From the NCBI RefSeq assembly GCF_900880625.1, contig NZ_CAAHFB010000001.1, positions 1,116,001 through 1,180,000 of the forward strand: a DNA stretch of 64,000 bases. The letters run 5' to 3'. Each line of letters starts with the position of its first letter. The first letter of the stretch is position 1. The DNA comes from Halorhabdus rudnickae (GTDB lineage Archaea; Halobacteriota; Halobacteria; Halobacteriales; Haloarculaceae). Positions 1-8,089 of this stretch are shown here, one piece after another. A program made the translations under genes and the position numbers. The notes beneath the pieces were generated by a model. It had not been told where the DNA came from. It saw nothing but the letters and a program-made list of their open reading frames with translations, and searched no databases.

Positions 1-211
1 TTCCACCGGCGTCGTTGATATCTTTCGTGGCTTGCTCGACCGTGCGTTTCGCATCTCTCCCCAATGTTTCGAGATCACCGCTGAGCGGTGCCAAGGCCCC
101 AAATTCGATCGTACCTCCCGATCCTGAAGGCAGGTTCTGGCACCCAGAAAGGACTGTGGCCGCTCCCAAGCCAGAAAGCCGTCCGAGGTATTTTCGCCTA
201 GTCGTTCCCAT
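1..211 (-). CDS. ABC-type branched-chain amino acid-like substrate-binding lipoprotein (5' end only)
   Basis: Only the first 70 codons are in the window; the gene runs off the left edge on the minus strand. The ATG is at 211. The N-terminus reads MGTTRRKYLGRLSGLGAA and is followed by a lipobox (V-L-S-G-C) near residue 23. This is a twin-arginine plus lipoprotein signal typical of haloarchaeal secreted binding proteins. The mature start, with I-E-F-G-A-L-A-P-L-S-G-D-L and then T-L-G-R-D-A-K-R, matches the beginning of periplasmic-binding-protein type 6 (LivJ-like) proteins. The ligand cannot be inferred from this fragment. It lies downstream of ftsZ1 on the same strand with a gap of about 160 bp, so co-transcription is possible but unproven. 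Confidence 0.72.
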   Translation of the reverse strand, partial: MGTTRRKYLGRLSGLGAATVLSGCQNLPSGSGGTIEFGALAPLSGDLETLGRDAKRTVEQATKDINDAGG

Positions 212-371
212 GTATCGAAAATCGCGTGGTATGTCAACAAATACCTTCCGTCGCAGATATCATTGGTGATAACGAATGCACGAAAGTATGTATAGCTCGA
301 CCGGTGGAGACATCGAAAAAACGCCATCAAACAGATAAACGAGCCGAGAAGTGTCGACCGAGATCGAAAGA

Positions 372-1532
372 TCACTCGACGTAATCGATATCGTCGCCCA
401 TGCGCTGGGCGGCCTTCTCGCGTTCGGCCTCGCTCTTGCCGTAGATCTGCGGGGACTCGACGCCCGTGACGACGATCATGGTCTCCATTTCGCCCTCGTA
501 CTCGTGGTTGACGCTGGCGCCCCAGATGATCCGGGCGTCGGGATCGATCCGGTCGTAGATTTCCTCGACGACGCCCTCGGCTTCATCGATAGACATGTCG
601 GGACCACCGACGACGTTGACCAGCGCGGAGTTCGCGCCGTCGAACTCGACATCCAAAAGCGGCGAGCGCAGCGCCGAGCGGATCGAATCCTGGGCCTTGT
701 TGTCGCCGTCGGATTCCCCGAGACCGATCATCGCGACGCCGCCGTTCTCCATGATCGTGCGAACGTCGGCGAAGTCGACGTTGACCAGCCCGGGCTTGGT
801 GATGAGTTCGGTCATTCCCTTGACCGAACGCATCAACACCCGATCACAGATCTTGAAGGCGTCCTGCAGCGGCATCGACGGAGCATAATCGAGCAGGCGA
901 TCGTTCGGCACGACGATCACCGTATCGGCGACCGAGCGCAGGCGTTCGAGACCGGCGTCGGCGTTCGCCCGTCGGCGCTCTCCCTCTGCCGTAAACGGGA
1001 TGGTGACGATCGAGATGGTCAGCGCACCGGCCTCTTGGGCGGCCTGAGCGATGACTGGGGCCGCGCCGGTCCCCGTCCCCCCGCCCAGTCCCGCGGTAAC
1101 GAACACCATGTCCGAGCCGTCGATGGACTGCTGGATGTCCTCGATGTTCTCCTGGGCAGCCTCCTCACCGATTTTGGGCACCGAGCCCGCGCCGCGACCG
1201 CCGGTACGCTTCTTGCCGATGAGAATCTTCGTGTCGGCCTTGACCTCGTCGGCGAGGTGCTGGGCGTCGGTGTTTGCCGCGACCAACTTCGCGCCGTGGA
1301 TCCCCTCTTCCATCATCCGCGTGACGGTGTTGCCGCCGGCACCACCAGCGCCGACGACCGTGATCTTCGTCTCTAAGTCCTCGACGACGTCGGCCAGCTC
1401 CTCGTCAGTCATCTGTCCCGACGTCGAAACATCCTCGGTTGTCGTCTCTGTCGTCTCCGGCGCTTGCTCGACCGGTGGTTCCGCCACGTCTTTTTCGCCC
1501 TCGTCCATGGCGTCGTCGATGATGGAGTCCAT
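372..1532 (-). CDS. ftsZ1: Cell division GTPase FtsZ1
   Basis: Tubulin-family GTPase that assembles the mid-cell Z ring. This 386-aa protein has an acidic N-terminal tail of about 50 residues. The GTPase domain follows, with the nucleotide loop [10 protein letters not shown], the tubulin signature G-L-G-G-G-T-G-T-G and the NxD-type T7 region. The N-terminal MDSI and the extreme C-terminus I-D-Y-V-E are features I associate with the haloarchaeal FtsZ1 paralogue rather than FtsZ2, in which the nucleotide loop is followed by NNTINRL-like sequence. Haloarchaea usually carry both paralogues with distinct roles; FtsZ2 is not in this window. A TATA-like box about 32 bp upstream suggests a near-leaderless transcript. 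Confidence 0.93.
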   Translation of the reverse strand: MDSIIDDAMDEGEKDVAEPPVEQAPETTETTTEDVSTSGQMTDEELADVVEDLETKITVVGAGGAGGNTVTRMMEEGIHGAKLVAANTDAQHLADEVKADTKILIGKKRTGGRGAGSVPKIGEEAAQENIEDIQQSIDGSDMVFVTAGLGGGTGTGAAPVIAQAAQEAGALTISIVTIPFTAEGERRRANADAGLERLRSVADTVIVVPNDRLLDYAPSMPLQDAFKICDRVLMRSVKGMTELITKPGLVNVDFADVRTIMENGGVAMIGLGESDGDNKAQDSIRSALRSPLLDVEFDGANSALVNVVGGPDMSIDEAEGVVEEIYDRIDPDARIIWGASVNHEYEGEMETMIVVTGVESPQIYGKSEAEREKAAQRMGDDIDYVE

Positions 1533-1560
1533 ATTTAAATGACTCGTAACGGTTCAACAC

Positions 1561-1568
1561 TAATTATC
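1561..1568 (-). promoter_or_regulatory. TATA-like box of ftsZ1
   Basis: On the minus strand this reads GATAATTA. Its centre is about 32 bp upstream of the ftsZ1 ATG at 1532, the spacing expected for a haloarchaeal promoter whose transcript starts at or just before the start codon. This is inferred from position and composition only. Confidence 0.45.
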
Positions 1569-1779
1569 TTTCCCTTCCTGTCCGACACATGTCAGACCAC
1601 CTTCGTCGTCGTTCCGACCGTTCTCGCTCGATAGAACGACTCTACTACGACCGGGTGCCGACAACAGAGGGCAGGGCGACCACTTACAGCCGTTCGGAGT
1701 CGATCAGCGACGCCGATACGCCCCGAACACTGCAGGTTGCAGAAGGCTTTTTCTCGGTGGCGGGATAGTTCGAACCCAC

Positions 1780-3552
1780 ATGGAAAACGATCTCAATTGG
1801 GCGATCGGCGGAGAGGCCGGCGACGGGATCGATTCGACGGGCAAGATCTTCGCCCGGGCACTCTCACGGGCCGGTCGCCACGTTTTCACCTCCAAGGACT
1901 TCGCCTCGCGCATCCGGGGCGGGTACACGGCCTACAAGGTCCGAACCTCGGTCGACCGGGTCGAAAGTGTCGTCGATCGGCTCGACGTGCTGATCGCACT
2001 GACCGAGCGGACCATCGACGAGAACCTGGATGAACTCCGAGAGGGAAGCGTCATCATTTACGACGGCGAGCAGACGACGATGCAAGACATCGAAGTGCCC
2101 GACGGGACCATCGGCCTCGAAGTCCCGCTGAACAGCCTCGCCGAGGAGGCCGGCGGGGCGATCATGCGCAACGTCGTCGCGTTGGGGGCCGCGAGTGAAG
2201 TCACCGGTTTCCCCGTCGAATACCTCGATGAGGCACTGGTCAAACGCTTCGGCGAGAAGGGCGAGGCCATCGTCGCAAACAATCGCGAGGCGGCCCGCCT
2301 GGGCCGGGATTACGTCCACGAGGAGACCGACTGCGGCGGCCAGTTCAGCCTAGAGACCACTGACGCCGACTACGTCCTGCTCAACGGCGACGAGGCCATC
2401 GGTATGGCTGCCCTCGCAGCCGGTTGTCGCTTCTACGCGGGATATCCGATCACGCCCGCGACGGACATCATGGAGTACCTCACCGGCCGGATCGAGGACT
2501 TCGGCGGCGCGGTCGTCCAGGCCGAAGACGAGCTGTCTGCGATCAACATGGCACTGGGCGCAGCCCGAGCCGGCGCGCGGGCGATGACCGGCACGTCCGG
2601 GCCGGGGATCGATCTGATGAGCGAGACGTTCGGTCTCGTCGCCACCAGCGAGACACCCCTCGTGATCGCCAACGTGATGCGCTCGGGGCCATCGACGGGT
2701 ATGCCAACGAAACAGGAGCAAGGGGATCTGAACGCGATGCTCTATGGCGGGCACGGCGAAATCCCGCGGTTCGTCCTCGCACCGACGACGATCGGGGAGT
2801 GTTTCGACCGGACCATCGAGGCGTTCAACCTCGCCGAGAAGTATCAGCTTCCGGTATACCTCACAGCGGACCTCTCGCTTGCGGTCTCCGAACAGACCTA
2901 CCCGCCCGAGCGCTTCGACATGGACAGTGTCGAGATCGACCGCGGGAACGTCGTCGATCCCGACGAAGTCGAGGAGTGGCTCGACGAGAAGGGGCGCTTC
3001 CGGGCGCACGCGGCAACCGATGACGGGATCAGCCCGCGAGCGCTCCCGGGGACGCCCGAGGCAGCACACATGACGACCGGCCTCGAACACGACGAACTCG
3101 GTCGCCGGACCGAAGAAGAAGACATCCGCGTCGAACAGGTACAGAAACGCCAGCGGAAAGTCGAGACCGCTCGCGAACGAGAAGACTTCGGCTACCGGGA
3201 ATTCGGCGATTCCGAAGCCGAAACGCTCGTGCTTTCCTGGGGGTCGAACGAAGGTGCGATGCGCGAGGCCCTGGGGATGCTCGATGAGCGGGGCGTCGAC
3301 GTTCGATTCCTCTCGGTGCCGTATATCTACCCGCGACCCGACCTGACCGCGGAAGTCGAAGACAGCGAGGACGTCATCGTCGTCGAGTGTAACGCGACGG
3401 GGCAGTTCGCGGACTTGATCGAGCACGACACGCTGACGCGCGTCCAGCGCGTCACGAAGTATACGGGCGTCCGGTTCAAGGCCGACGAACTCGCCGACGA
3501 GATCGAATCGGCGATCGCTGGCGAGGCTCCGCCACAGGAGGTCCAACGATGA
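1780..3552 (+). CDS. korA: 2-oxoacid:ferredoxin oxidoreductase, alpha subunit (fused gamma/alpha)
   Basis: Catalyses ferredoxin-dependent oxidative decarboxylation of a 2-oxoacid, probably 2-oxoglutarate in the TCA cycle, together with KorB. The 590-aa protein begins with a gamma-like domain (residues 1-180; G-G-E-A-G-D-G-I-D-S-T-G-K). It continues with the pyrimidine-binding alpha domain from about residue 200 (G-Y-P-I-T-P-A-T-D-I-M-E and the T-G-T-S-G-P-G-I-D-L-M motif) and ends in a transketolase C-terminal-like domain. The length of about 590 aa fits Kor rather than the longer haloarchaeal pyruvate enzyme. The stop overlaps the korB ATG by 4 nt, indicating translational coupling. A T-rich stretch near 1746-1753, about 30 bp upstream, is a likely promoter. 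Confidence 0.93.
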   Translation: MENDLNWAIGGEAGDGIDSTGKIFARALSRAGRHVFTSKDFASRIRGGYTAYKVRTSVDRVESVVDRLDVLIALTERTIDENLDELREGSVIIYDGEQTTMQDIEVPDGTIGLEVPLNSLAEEAGGAIMRNVVALGAASEVTGFPVEYLDEALVKRFGEKGEAIVANNREAARLGRDYVHEETDCGGQFSLETTDADYVLLNGDEAIGMAALAAGCRFYAGYPITPATDIMEYLTGRIEDFGGAVVQAEDELSAINMALGAARAGARAMTGTSGPGIDLMSETFGLVATSETPLVIANVMRSGPSTGMPTKQEQGDLNAMLYGGHGEIPRFVLAPTTIGECFDRTIEAFNLAEKYQLPVYLTADLSLAVSEQTYPPERFDMDSVEIDRGNVVDPDEVEEWLDEKGRFRAHAATDDGISPRALPGTPEAAHMTTGLEHDELGRRTEEEDIRVEQVQKRQRKVETAREREDFGYREFGDSEAETLVLSWGSNEGAMREALGMLDERGVDVRFLSVPYIYPRPDLTAEVEDSEDVIVVECNATGQFADLIEHDTLTRVQRVTKYTGVRFKADELADEIESAIAGEAPPQEVQR

Positions 3553-4412
3553 GTTCTGAGACACACTTCACGGAGTTCAAATCCGACAAGCAACCGACGT
3601 GGTGTCCCGGCTGCGGTGACTTCGGGACGATGAACGGCATGATGAAAGCCCTCGCCGAGACGGGCAACGACCCGGACAACACGTTCGTCGTCGCCGGGAT
3701 CGGCTGTTCGGGCAAGATCGGGACGTACATGCACAGCTACGCGCTGCACGGCGTTCACGGTCGGGCGCTCCCGGTCGGGACGGGTGTGAAACTCGCCAAT
3801 CCCGACCTGGAAGTGATGGTCGCTGGCGGGGACGGCGACGGCTACTCGATCGGCGTCGGGCACTTCATCCACGCCGTGCGGCGGAACATCGACATCACCT
3901 ACGTCGTGATGGACAACCGGATTTACGGCCTGACGAAGGGGCAGGCCTCCCCGACCTCGCAGCAGGGCTTTGAGACCGCCACCTCGCCGGACGGCACGGT
4001 CGAGCCGCCGGTCAACCCACAGGCACTCGCGCTGGCCGCCGGCGGGACCTTCATCGCCCAGTCGTTCTCCTCGGACTCCCAACGGCACACCCAGCTCGTC
4101 AAGCAAGCCATCGAGCACGACGGGTTCGGGTTCGTGAACGTGTTCTCGCCCTGCGTGACGTTCAACGACGTCGACACCTACGACTACTTCCGGGATGCGA
4201 TCGTCGACCTCGAGGAGACCGACCACGACCCCGGCAACTACCAGGCCGCCCGCGACAAGATCATGGACCCAAGTACCGAGCACATCGGCGTGCTCTACGA
4301 GAACGAGGCCAGCGTTCCCTACAGCGAGCGCGAGGGGATCGACGAGAACATGGCCGACATTCCCGATGGCGCACCCGAACGGGCCGATCGGCTGGTGCGA
4401 GAGTTCTACTGA
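3549..4412 (+). CDS. korB: 2-oxoacid:ferredoxin oxidoreductase, beta subunit
   Basis: This thiamine-diphosphate-binding subunit partners KorA. The 287-aa protein has the N-terminal W-C-P-G-C-G-D-F-G motif, a further conserved cysteine in G-I-G-C-S-G-K-I-G, and the TPP/Mg signature G-G-D-G-D-G-Y-S-I-G followed by N-R-I-Y-G-L-T-K-G-Q. These three motifs are diagnostic for archaeal 2-oxoacid:ferredoxin oxidoreductase beta chains, which also hold a 4Fe-4S cluster. The ATG overlaps the korA stop (ATGA). The next 130 bp hold no gene before an insertion element, so the korAB operon probably ends here. Confidence 0.94.
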   Translation: MSSETHFTEFKSDKQPTWCPGCGDFGTMNGMMKALAETGNDPDNTFVVAGIGCSGKIGTYMHSYALHGVHGRALPVGTGVKLANPDLEVMVAGGDGDGYSIGVGHFIHAVRRNIDITYVVMDNRIYGLTKGQASPTSQQGFETATSPDGTVEPPVNPQALALAAGGTFIAQSFSSDSQRHTQLVKQAIEHDGFGFVNVFSPCVTFNDVDTYDYFRDAIVDLEETDHDPGNYQAARDKIMDPSTEHIGVLYENEASVPYSEREGIDENMADIPDGAPERADRLVREFY

Positions 4413-4538
4413 GTTCGTTGCTCTACAGACAACTTCGCTGGCTTCGAACGATGTGAATGTGATGCCCCGAGCAAAACATTCACCCAAAATTATCCGAACC
4501 GTTCTATACCGCTCCCAACAATCGCTCACTCAAGAGCG

Positions 4539-4546
4539 TTCAAGAC
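4539..4546. repeat. 8-bp target-site duplication, left copy
   Basis: TTCAAGAC immediately precedes the left inverted repeat of the IS6-type element. An identical copy immediately follows its right end. Confidence 0.92.
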
Positions 4547-5243
4547 GGTAGTGTTCAGATAAGCTGGTTCCATGCAAATGCGAAAGATCTGAGCCAGTCG
4601 TCAGCTGTTTCCGCAGCGGCGTGACTGAAACAGTTTGAAAACGAAGATGTTCTACGTTTTACCTCACGAAAGACACGTTCGACGCTGTTCCGATTTCCAG
4701 CGCGTTCGTATCTGAAATCGAGGCCGTGTCGGTTGCAAGCGTCTTTCAAGGAGTGCGACCCATCGATGAGAAACATCGCGTCGTCAAGATCGTGTTTCTC
4801 GCGGAGTTCGCGAAAGAACGCGTGAGCAAGAGCTGAATTTGTAGTTGGTTCAAGCGTTGTATGGAGCAATTCGTTTGTATCGGGATCGACGGCAGCGTAC
4901 AGCCAGTATCGCTCGTTGTCGAGTCGGATCACGGTTTCGTCAACCGCAACGTGATCCGGGCTCCGTCCAGTTTCGGGCTGTAGATCGGCCTTGTGAACTC
5001 AGTTGTGGACGGTTGAACGAGCGCGTTGGACACCGAATACCTCAAGAATTGAAACAGTATTCGAAAGCGATAGTCCAGCAAGATGCAACTGAATACTGAG
5101 CTTCATCAAAAATCGCGGTGTCGCTTCTCGCTCCACAAACTCTAAGTCGATCTGGTCGATACTACCGCTGAGGCGTGCGTTTTCGGGCATAGACACTTTG
5201 AAAACGCCACGCCTCATCCTTCAATCCTTATCTGAACACTACC
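4547..5243 (-). mobile_element. IS6-type insertion sequence with perfect ends and target duplication
   Basis: The 697-bp element is bounded by 17-bp terminal inverted repeats, GGTAGTGTTCAGATAAG at 4547-4563 and its reverse complement at 5227-5243. It is flanked by identical 8-bp direct repeats TTCAAGAC. The 8-bp duplication and the size fit the IS6 family (ISH14/ISH15-like haloarchaeal group). It carries one transposase frame on the minus strand, interrupted by a single in-frame stop. It inserted between korB and the GNAT pair. Perfect ends and target repeats indicate a recent insertion. Confidence 0.93.
4555..5190 (-). pseudogene. IS6-family DDE transposase interrupted by one nonsense codon
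   Basis: The frame begins at MPENARLSGSIDQIDLEF (an earlier in-frame start exists at 5217) and would encode about 211 aa. An in-frame TGA at 4999-5001 splits it after R-S-T-V-H-N; reading continues in the same frame with V-H-K-A-D-L-Q. Family members known to me have a tryptophan here (HNWVHK), so a TGG-to-TGA transition explains the break. The DDE residues are intact downstream: D in A-V-D-E-T, D in F-L-I-D-G-S-H and E in R-N-S-V-E-R-V-F. The stop codon lies inside the left inverted repeat. The copy is probably not autonomous but could be mobilised in trans. Confidence 0.9.
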
Positions 5244-5251
5244 TTCAAGAC
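5244..5251. repeat. 8-bp target-site duplication, right copy
   Basis: TTCAAGAC directly follows the right inverted repeat at 5243, identical to 4539-4546. No substitution has accumulated between the two copies. Confidence 0.92.
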
Positions 5252-5329
5252 AGTGCAAACTCATATGGGGGTATGGAGCTTAGAACGTGGGCCTCAGACC
5301 GAATACGGACTGATTGTGTCTGAGTGTTA

Positions 5330-5340
5330 ACTATTATATG
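5330..5340 (+). promoter_or_regulatory. TATA box for the candidate antitoxin-toxin operon
   Basis: The sequence ACTATTATATG is centred about 30 bp upstream of the ATG at 5366, with no Shine-Dalgarno in between. This is the standard arrangement for a leaderless haloarchaeal transcript and supports 5366 rather than the in-frame GTG at 5324 as the start. Confidence 0.55.
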
Positions 5341-5365
5341 CCTGCATGACCGACCTAAACTTACG

Positions 5366-5506
5366 ATGGCGTACCCACAGTCCGTTCCGTCTCTCACCGA
5401 GGACGAGTTCGACCATCTCCGTAACGAGATGGAAGAATTCGAAGCTCCGGAGGAGATGGAAGATGACCTCGCACGGCACCGCGAGGCACTCCAAGAAGAC
5501 ACTTAA
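5366..5506 (+). CDS. Small acidic protein, candidate antitoxin of a GNAT toxin
   Basis: A 46-aa, strongly acidic protein (many D/E, few K/R) predicted to be mostly helical. The start M-A-Y-P-Q-S-V-P was chosen because a TATA box lies 30 bp upstream. It ends 37 bp before a GNAT acetyltransferase whose architecture resembles TacT/AtaT toxins, so the pair looks like a short antitoxin followed by its toxin. It does not show the ribbon-helix-helix fold of known TacA antitoxins and is only half their length. I do not recognise a family. The antitoxin role is inferred from gene order, size and charge. Confidence 0.55.
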   Translation: MAYPQSVPSLTEDEFDHLRNEMEEFEAPEEMEDDLARHREALQEDT

Positions 5507-5543
5507 TTAACCTTTTTATCGATCTGTTGCTTCCTCATCCCTA

Positions 5544-6083
5544 GTGACTTCCAACTTCGAGAAAATTCACCCACGGGTGGAGATCCATCCATACGAGTTG
5601 GGTGAATCCCTCCCGAAATTTGACTGTGGCAAGGACTGGTTTAACGACTTTATCAACACAGATGAAGTCGAGAATTATCAGCGAGCTCGACTCGGGAAAA
5701 CCAGGTTGGTGTACTTCGACGGTGAGTTTGCCGCGTTCTTCTGCGTATCACCGAACTCGTTACGAGACGACGACTACAACGAAGAAGAAATGGATGGCGC
5801 AAGCGAGTTGTACGAGGGGCCATTCGATATGCCCGCCAGACTTCTCGGCCATCTCGCTGTTGATGAGCGATTCAAAGACGAAGGACTCGGTGAGTACCTC
5901 GTAAAACACATTCTCGCGGACACACAAACCTCAGACACGCCATTCAGACTGGTTATTCTCCACTCCCACAAGGATGTGATCGAATTCTATCAAAAATATG
6001 GGTTCGTCAAAGCGTTCCCCCACGGTGGAGGGAACCAGAATACCACGCTCATGTTCTACGATCTCGGCCGCCTGACTGACTGA
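5544..6083 (+). CDS. GNAT-family N-acetyltransferase, TacT/AtaT toxin-like
   Basis: A 179-aa single-domain GNAT protein. The N-terminal K-F-D-C-G-K-D-W-F-N-D-F motif matches the F-x-C-G-x-x-x-L-x-x-(F/W)-L block of GNAT toxins that acetylate aminoacyl-tRNA. The core has L-L-G-H-L-A-V-D-E-R-F and the acetyl-CoA loop K-D-E-G-L-G, with K where R/Q is usual. It closes with F-Y-Q-K-Y-G-F near the C-terminus. The start is GTG at 5544; no better ATG is near. It follows the small acidic gene on the same strand and lies beside an IS element, a typical setting for a toxin-antitoxin pair. A generic housekeeping acetyltransferase is the alternative. Confidence 0.78.
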   Translation: MTSNFEKIHPRVEIHPYELGESLPKFDCGKDWFNDFINTDEVENYQRARLGKTRLVYFDGEFAAFFCVSPNSLRDDDYNEEEMDGASELYEGPFDMPARLLGHLAVDERFKDEGLGEYLVKHILADTQTSDTPFRLVILHSHKDVIEFYQKYGFVKAFPHGGGNQNTTLMFYDLGRLTD

Positions 6084-6110
6084 GAACCGCTCTGTACGAG
6101 AATTACCCTG

Positions 6111-6374
6111 TCAAAACGCTTCGCTGATCACTCGTTCACGATACGCTCGGTTCTGTGCGGCTTTGTAGAAGACTGGCTCGTAGTATCTCTTGTAGGGTGG
6201 CGCGGTCGCGCGTTCCATCTCATCCGTGACTGCCCGGACCCATAACCCTCTGGAAGTGTCGTCTACAGGTTGTTGAGGTAGACCAATGCATCCAACGAAC
6301 CACGGAGTCACTGATTTTTCTCCACCATAGATCGGATCGGACCGCCCAAGGTAGTCTACTGCTTCAACGTACAC
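6111..6374 (-). CDS. Hypothetical protein, possibly a 5'-truncated gene
   Basis: An 87-aa frame on the minus strand, converging on the GNAT gene. It is rich in aromatic residues (Y-K-R-Y-Y-E-P-V-F-Y-K-A-A near the C-terminus) and matches no family I recognise. The only start is GTG at 6374. Protein-like sequence (V-Q-N-R-I-H-P-T-I-S-C-P-E-A-E) continues upstream in the same frame to a TGA near 6418, so the gene may have lost its 5' end. Base composition is lower in GC than the flanking core genes, in keeping with the accessory patch around it. Confidence 0.4.
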   Translation of the reverse strand: MYVEAVDYLGRSDPIYGGEKSVTPWFVGCIGLPQQPVDDTSRGLWVRAVTDEMERATAPPYKRYYEPVFYKAAQNRAYRERVISEAF

Positions 6375-6435
6375 CTCGGCTTCGGGACAGCTGATAGTAG
6401 GATGAATTCGGTTCTGGACTGTTCATCTCGAAACG

Positions 6436-7761
6436 TTACTGAGCCGACGGACGATCGGCAATTGCGTCCCGTCGGGCACGTCCAACAGTGTACCCTGCCA
6501 TTCCGATCGCAGCCGTGAGGAGCGCCCAGGCAGCGAGCAGTCCCGGGGCGTACATCGCTCCGTAGCTCCCGTATGGTGCCCATCCGAGCGTAAGTAACAG
6601 TGGCGAGAGCACGATCACGACCGCGAGAAGCCAGCGTACCGGCCGTCGCTCGGCAAGCGCGAGCGGGACGAACAGCGTCGGGGCAGCGACCGCGACCACA
6701 CTTCCGTATCCAATCGCGATCGGGCCGAGCGAACCGGCGACGAGCGGTGCGGCAAGCAACGCGAGCACGACGCCGACAGCGGCCGACCGGACGATCCATC
6801 TGGCGTCGAGATCGAACCCGAATCGTCCCGCAAGCAGGCCGTACTGGAGTCCAACCAGGACGAGCGAGAGCGCGACCAACGGGGCCAGCAGTGTCGCGCT
6901 CATCACGAGCAAGAACGTAGCCCCGTCCAGACCAACAGTAACAGCGGCTGCAGCCGCCAGCCCGGCGATGGCGACGACGGACAGAGCCGCCGTTTTCGTC
7001 GACACGTCGGCAACCGTCCCAGCCAGACGATCACGGAACGCGAGACAAGCCCCGAGCACGATCGTCGGGATGATCGCCGTCCCCGGAATGGCGGCCCCTT
7101 TCAGCTGAGCGATGTCGACGCCGATCCCGAAGTGGGACGCGACGCTGGTGAGGATGCCATCGTCCTGGCCGAACGTCAGATACCAGCCCGGAGAGATAGT
7201 TCGAGCGAACGTGTCACCGTACTCCCCGTCGATGGCAAGGGCCGTTTCGTTCAGTCGGTACTGCTCGGGTGCCCGAATGAGCTGTGTTCCCTCGGGGCCA
7301 GTGACGACGACTCGGTCGACGTTGACGCCGTACCAGCGTCCCTGCTCCCCCTGGGAGTGGAAGTAATCGACGATCAGGACGCCGCCGGCACTCCGGTGGC
7401 CCATTCTCGGAACGTCATACCCAATCGTGACGGCGTCCGCGCTCGCGTTCACCGAGAGATTTCGCGGTGTCGCTTCGTCCCGGTGGCCCCGGAGTGCGTC
7501 CTTGGCCGCCGACTGCACGGACTGGGAGTTGATGCTCGCGTTCGCGCGGAGATCGAGCCGTCCCGTCCAGTGTCCGCGACCGTTCTCGTCGAGGGCGATC
7601 GTGATCGTCGAGGACTCGACATCGCTCCCGTCTACCACGTCCCCGGAGCAGCCTTCACAGAGTGGTTGGGGAGGTGGCCGTGCTGCAGCGATCGTGACCG
7701 TCGCCAGCAAGACGACCAGGAGGGCTCCAGCGACCACAGCCCGATCACAGCGGGGACACAT
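6436..7761 (-). CDS. Haloarchaeal polytopic membrane protein of unknown function
   Basis: A 441-aa protein. The start M-C-P-R-C-D-R-A-V-V was chosen because it is followed directly by a hydrophobic signal/anchor (V-V-A-G-A-L-L-V-V-L-L-A-T-V); the frame is open further upstream but not protein-like. Residues 35-210 form a predicted extracellular domain with C-E-G-C and many D/S/T residues. About seven transmembrane segments follow to the C-terminus (residues ~215-420). The layout of an exported domain followed by a membrane bundle recurs in uncharacterised haloarchaeal proteins. No catalytic motif is visible. It is divergent from the small membrane protein gene at 7861. Confidence 0.7.
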   Translation of the reverse strand: MCPRCDRAVVAGALLVVLLATVTIAAARPPPQPLCEGCSGDVVDGSDVESSTITIALDENGRGHWTGRLDLRANASINSQSVQSAAKDALRGHRDEATPRNLSVNASADAVTIGYDVPRMGHRSAGGVLIVDYFHSQGEQGRWYGVNVDRVVVTGPEGTQLIRAPEQYRLNETALAIDGEYGDTFARTISPGWYLTFGQDDGILTSVASHFGIGVDIAQLKGAAIPGTAIIPTIVLGACLAFRDRLAGTVADVSTKTAALSVVAIAGLAAAAAVTVGLDGATFLLVMSATLLAPLVALSLVLVGLQYGLLAGRFGFDLDARWIVRSAAVGVVLALLAAPLVAGSLGPIAIGYGSVVAVAAPTLFVPLALAERRPVRWLLAVVIVLSPLLLTLGWAPYGSYGAMYAPGLLAAWALLTAAIGMAGYTVGRARRDAIADRPSAQ

Positions 7762-7860
7762 ACGGTGCAAAGAACGGCACACTGACAAAAAGATACGGGT
7801 CGAGCTGTCGCCATAGCAGACCCACGGTAGATTCATCAGAGCGGTGGTGGAACGGCGACC

Positions 7861-8061
7861 ATGGACAACGAACGAGAGCGTCAACTCGTCGTCGCACTCG
7901 TCGTGGTCGGTGTCGTTCTGTCGTTCGCCTACAGCCTCCTGATCGCAGGACAGATACTGCTCTGGCTGTCCGTCGTCTGGACAATATCCTTGTTCTACCT
8001 GCTCTGGCGATTCGTCCGTGCACACGAGCGGATCGCCGATGCTCTCGAAAACGGGGAATGA
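7861..8061 (+). CDS. Small two-helix membrane protein
   Basis: A 66-aa protein with a charged N-terminus (M-D-N-E-R-E-R-Q), two closely spaced hydrophobic helices (residues 8-29 and 31-52) and a charged C-terminal tail (R-A-H-E-R-I-A-D-A-L-E-N-G-E). Clean hydrophobic segments and acidic ends make it a convincing gene despite its size. It sits in the 330-bp interval between the divergent membrane-protein gene and the 3' end of fen1. Function unknown. Confidence 0.7.
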   Translation: MDNERERQLVVALVVVGVVLSFAYSLLIAGQILLWLSVVWTISLFYLLWRFVRAHERIADALENGE

Positions 8062-8089
8062 AAAACCGGACCGAAGCGTCGGTACGGAT

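Noticed and set aside
351-1376. Long plus-strand frame opposite ftsZ1
   Set aside because: Antisense of a strongly conserved gene; long shadow frames are common in high-GC DNA with this codon usage.
1589-1768. 59-codon open frame between ftsZ1 and korA on the plus strand
   Set aside because: It spans the divergent promoter region and contains the likely korA promoter element; the sequence is basic and serine/arginine-rich, unlike haloarchaeal proteins.
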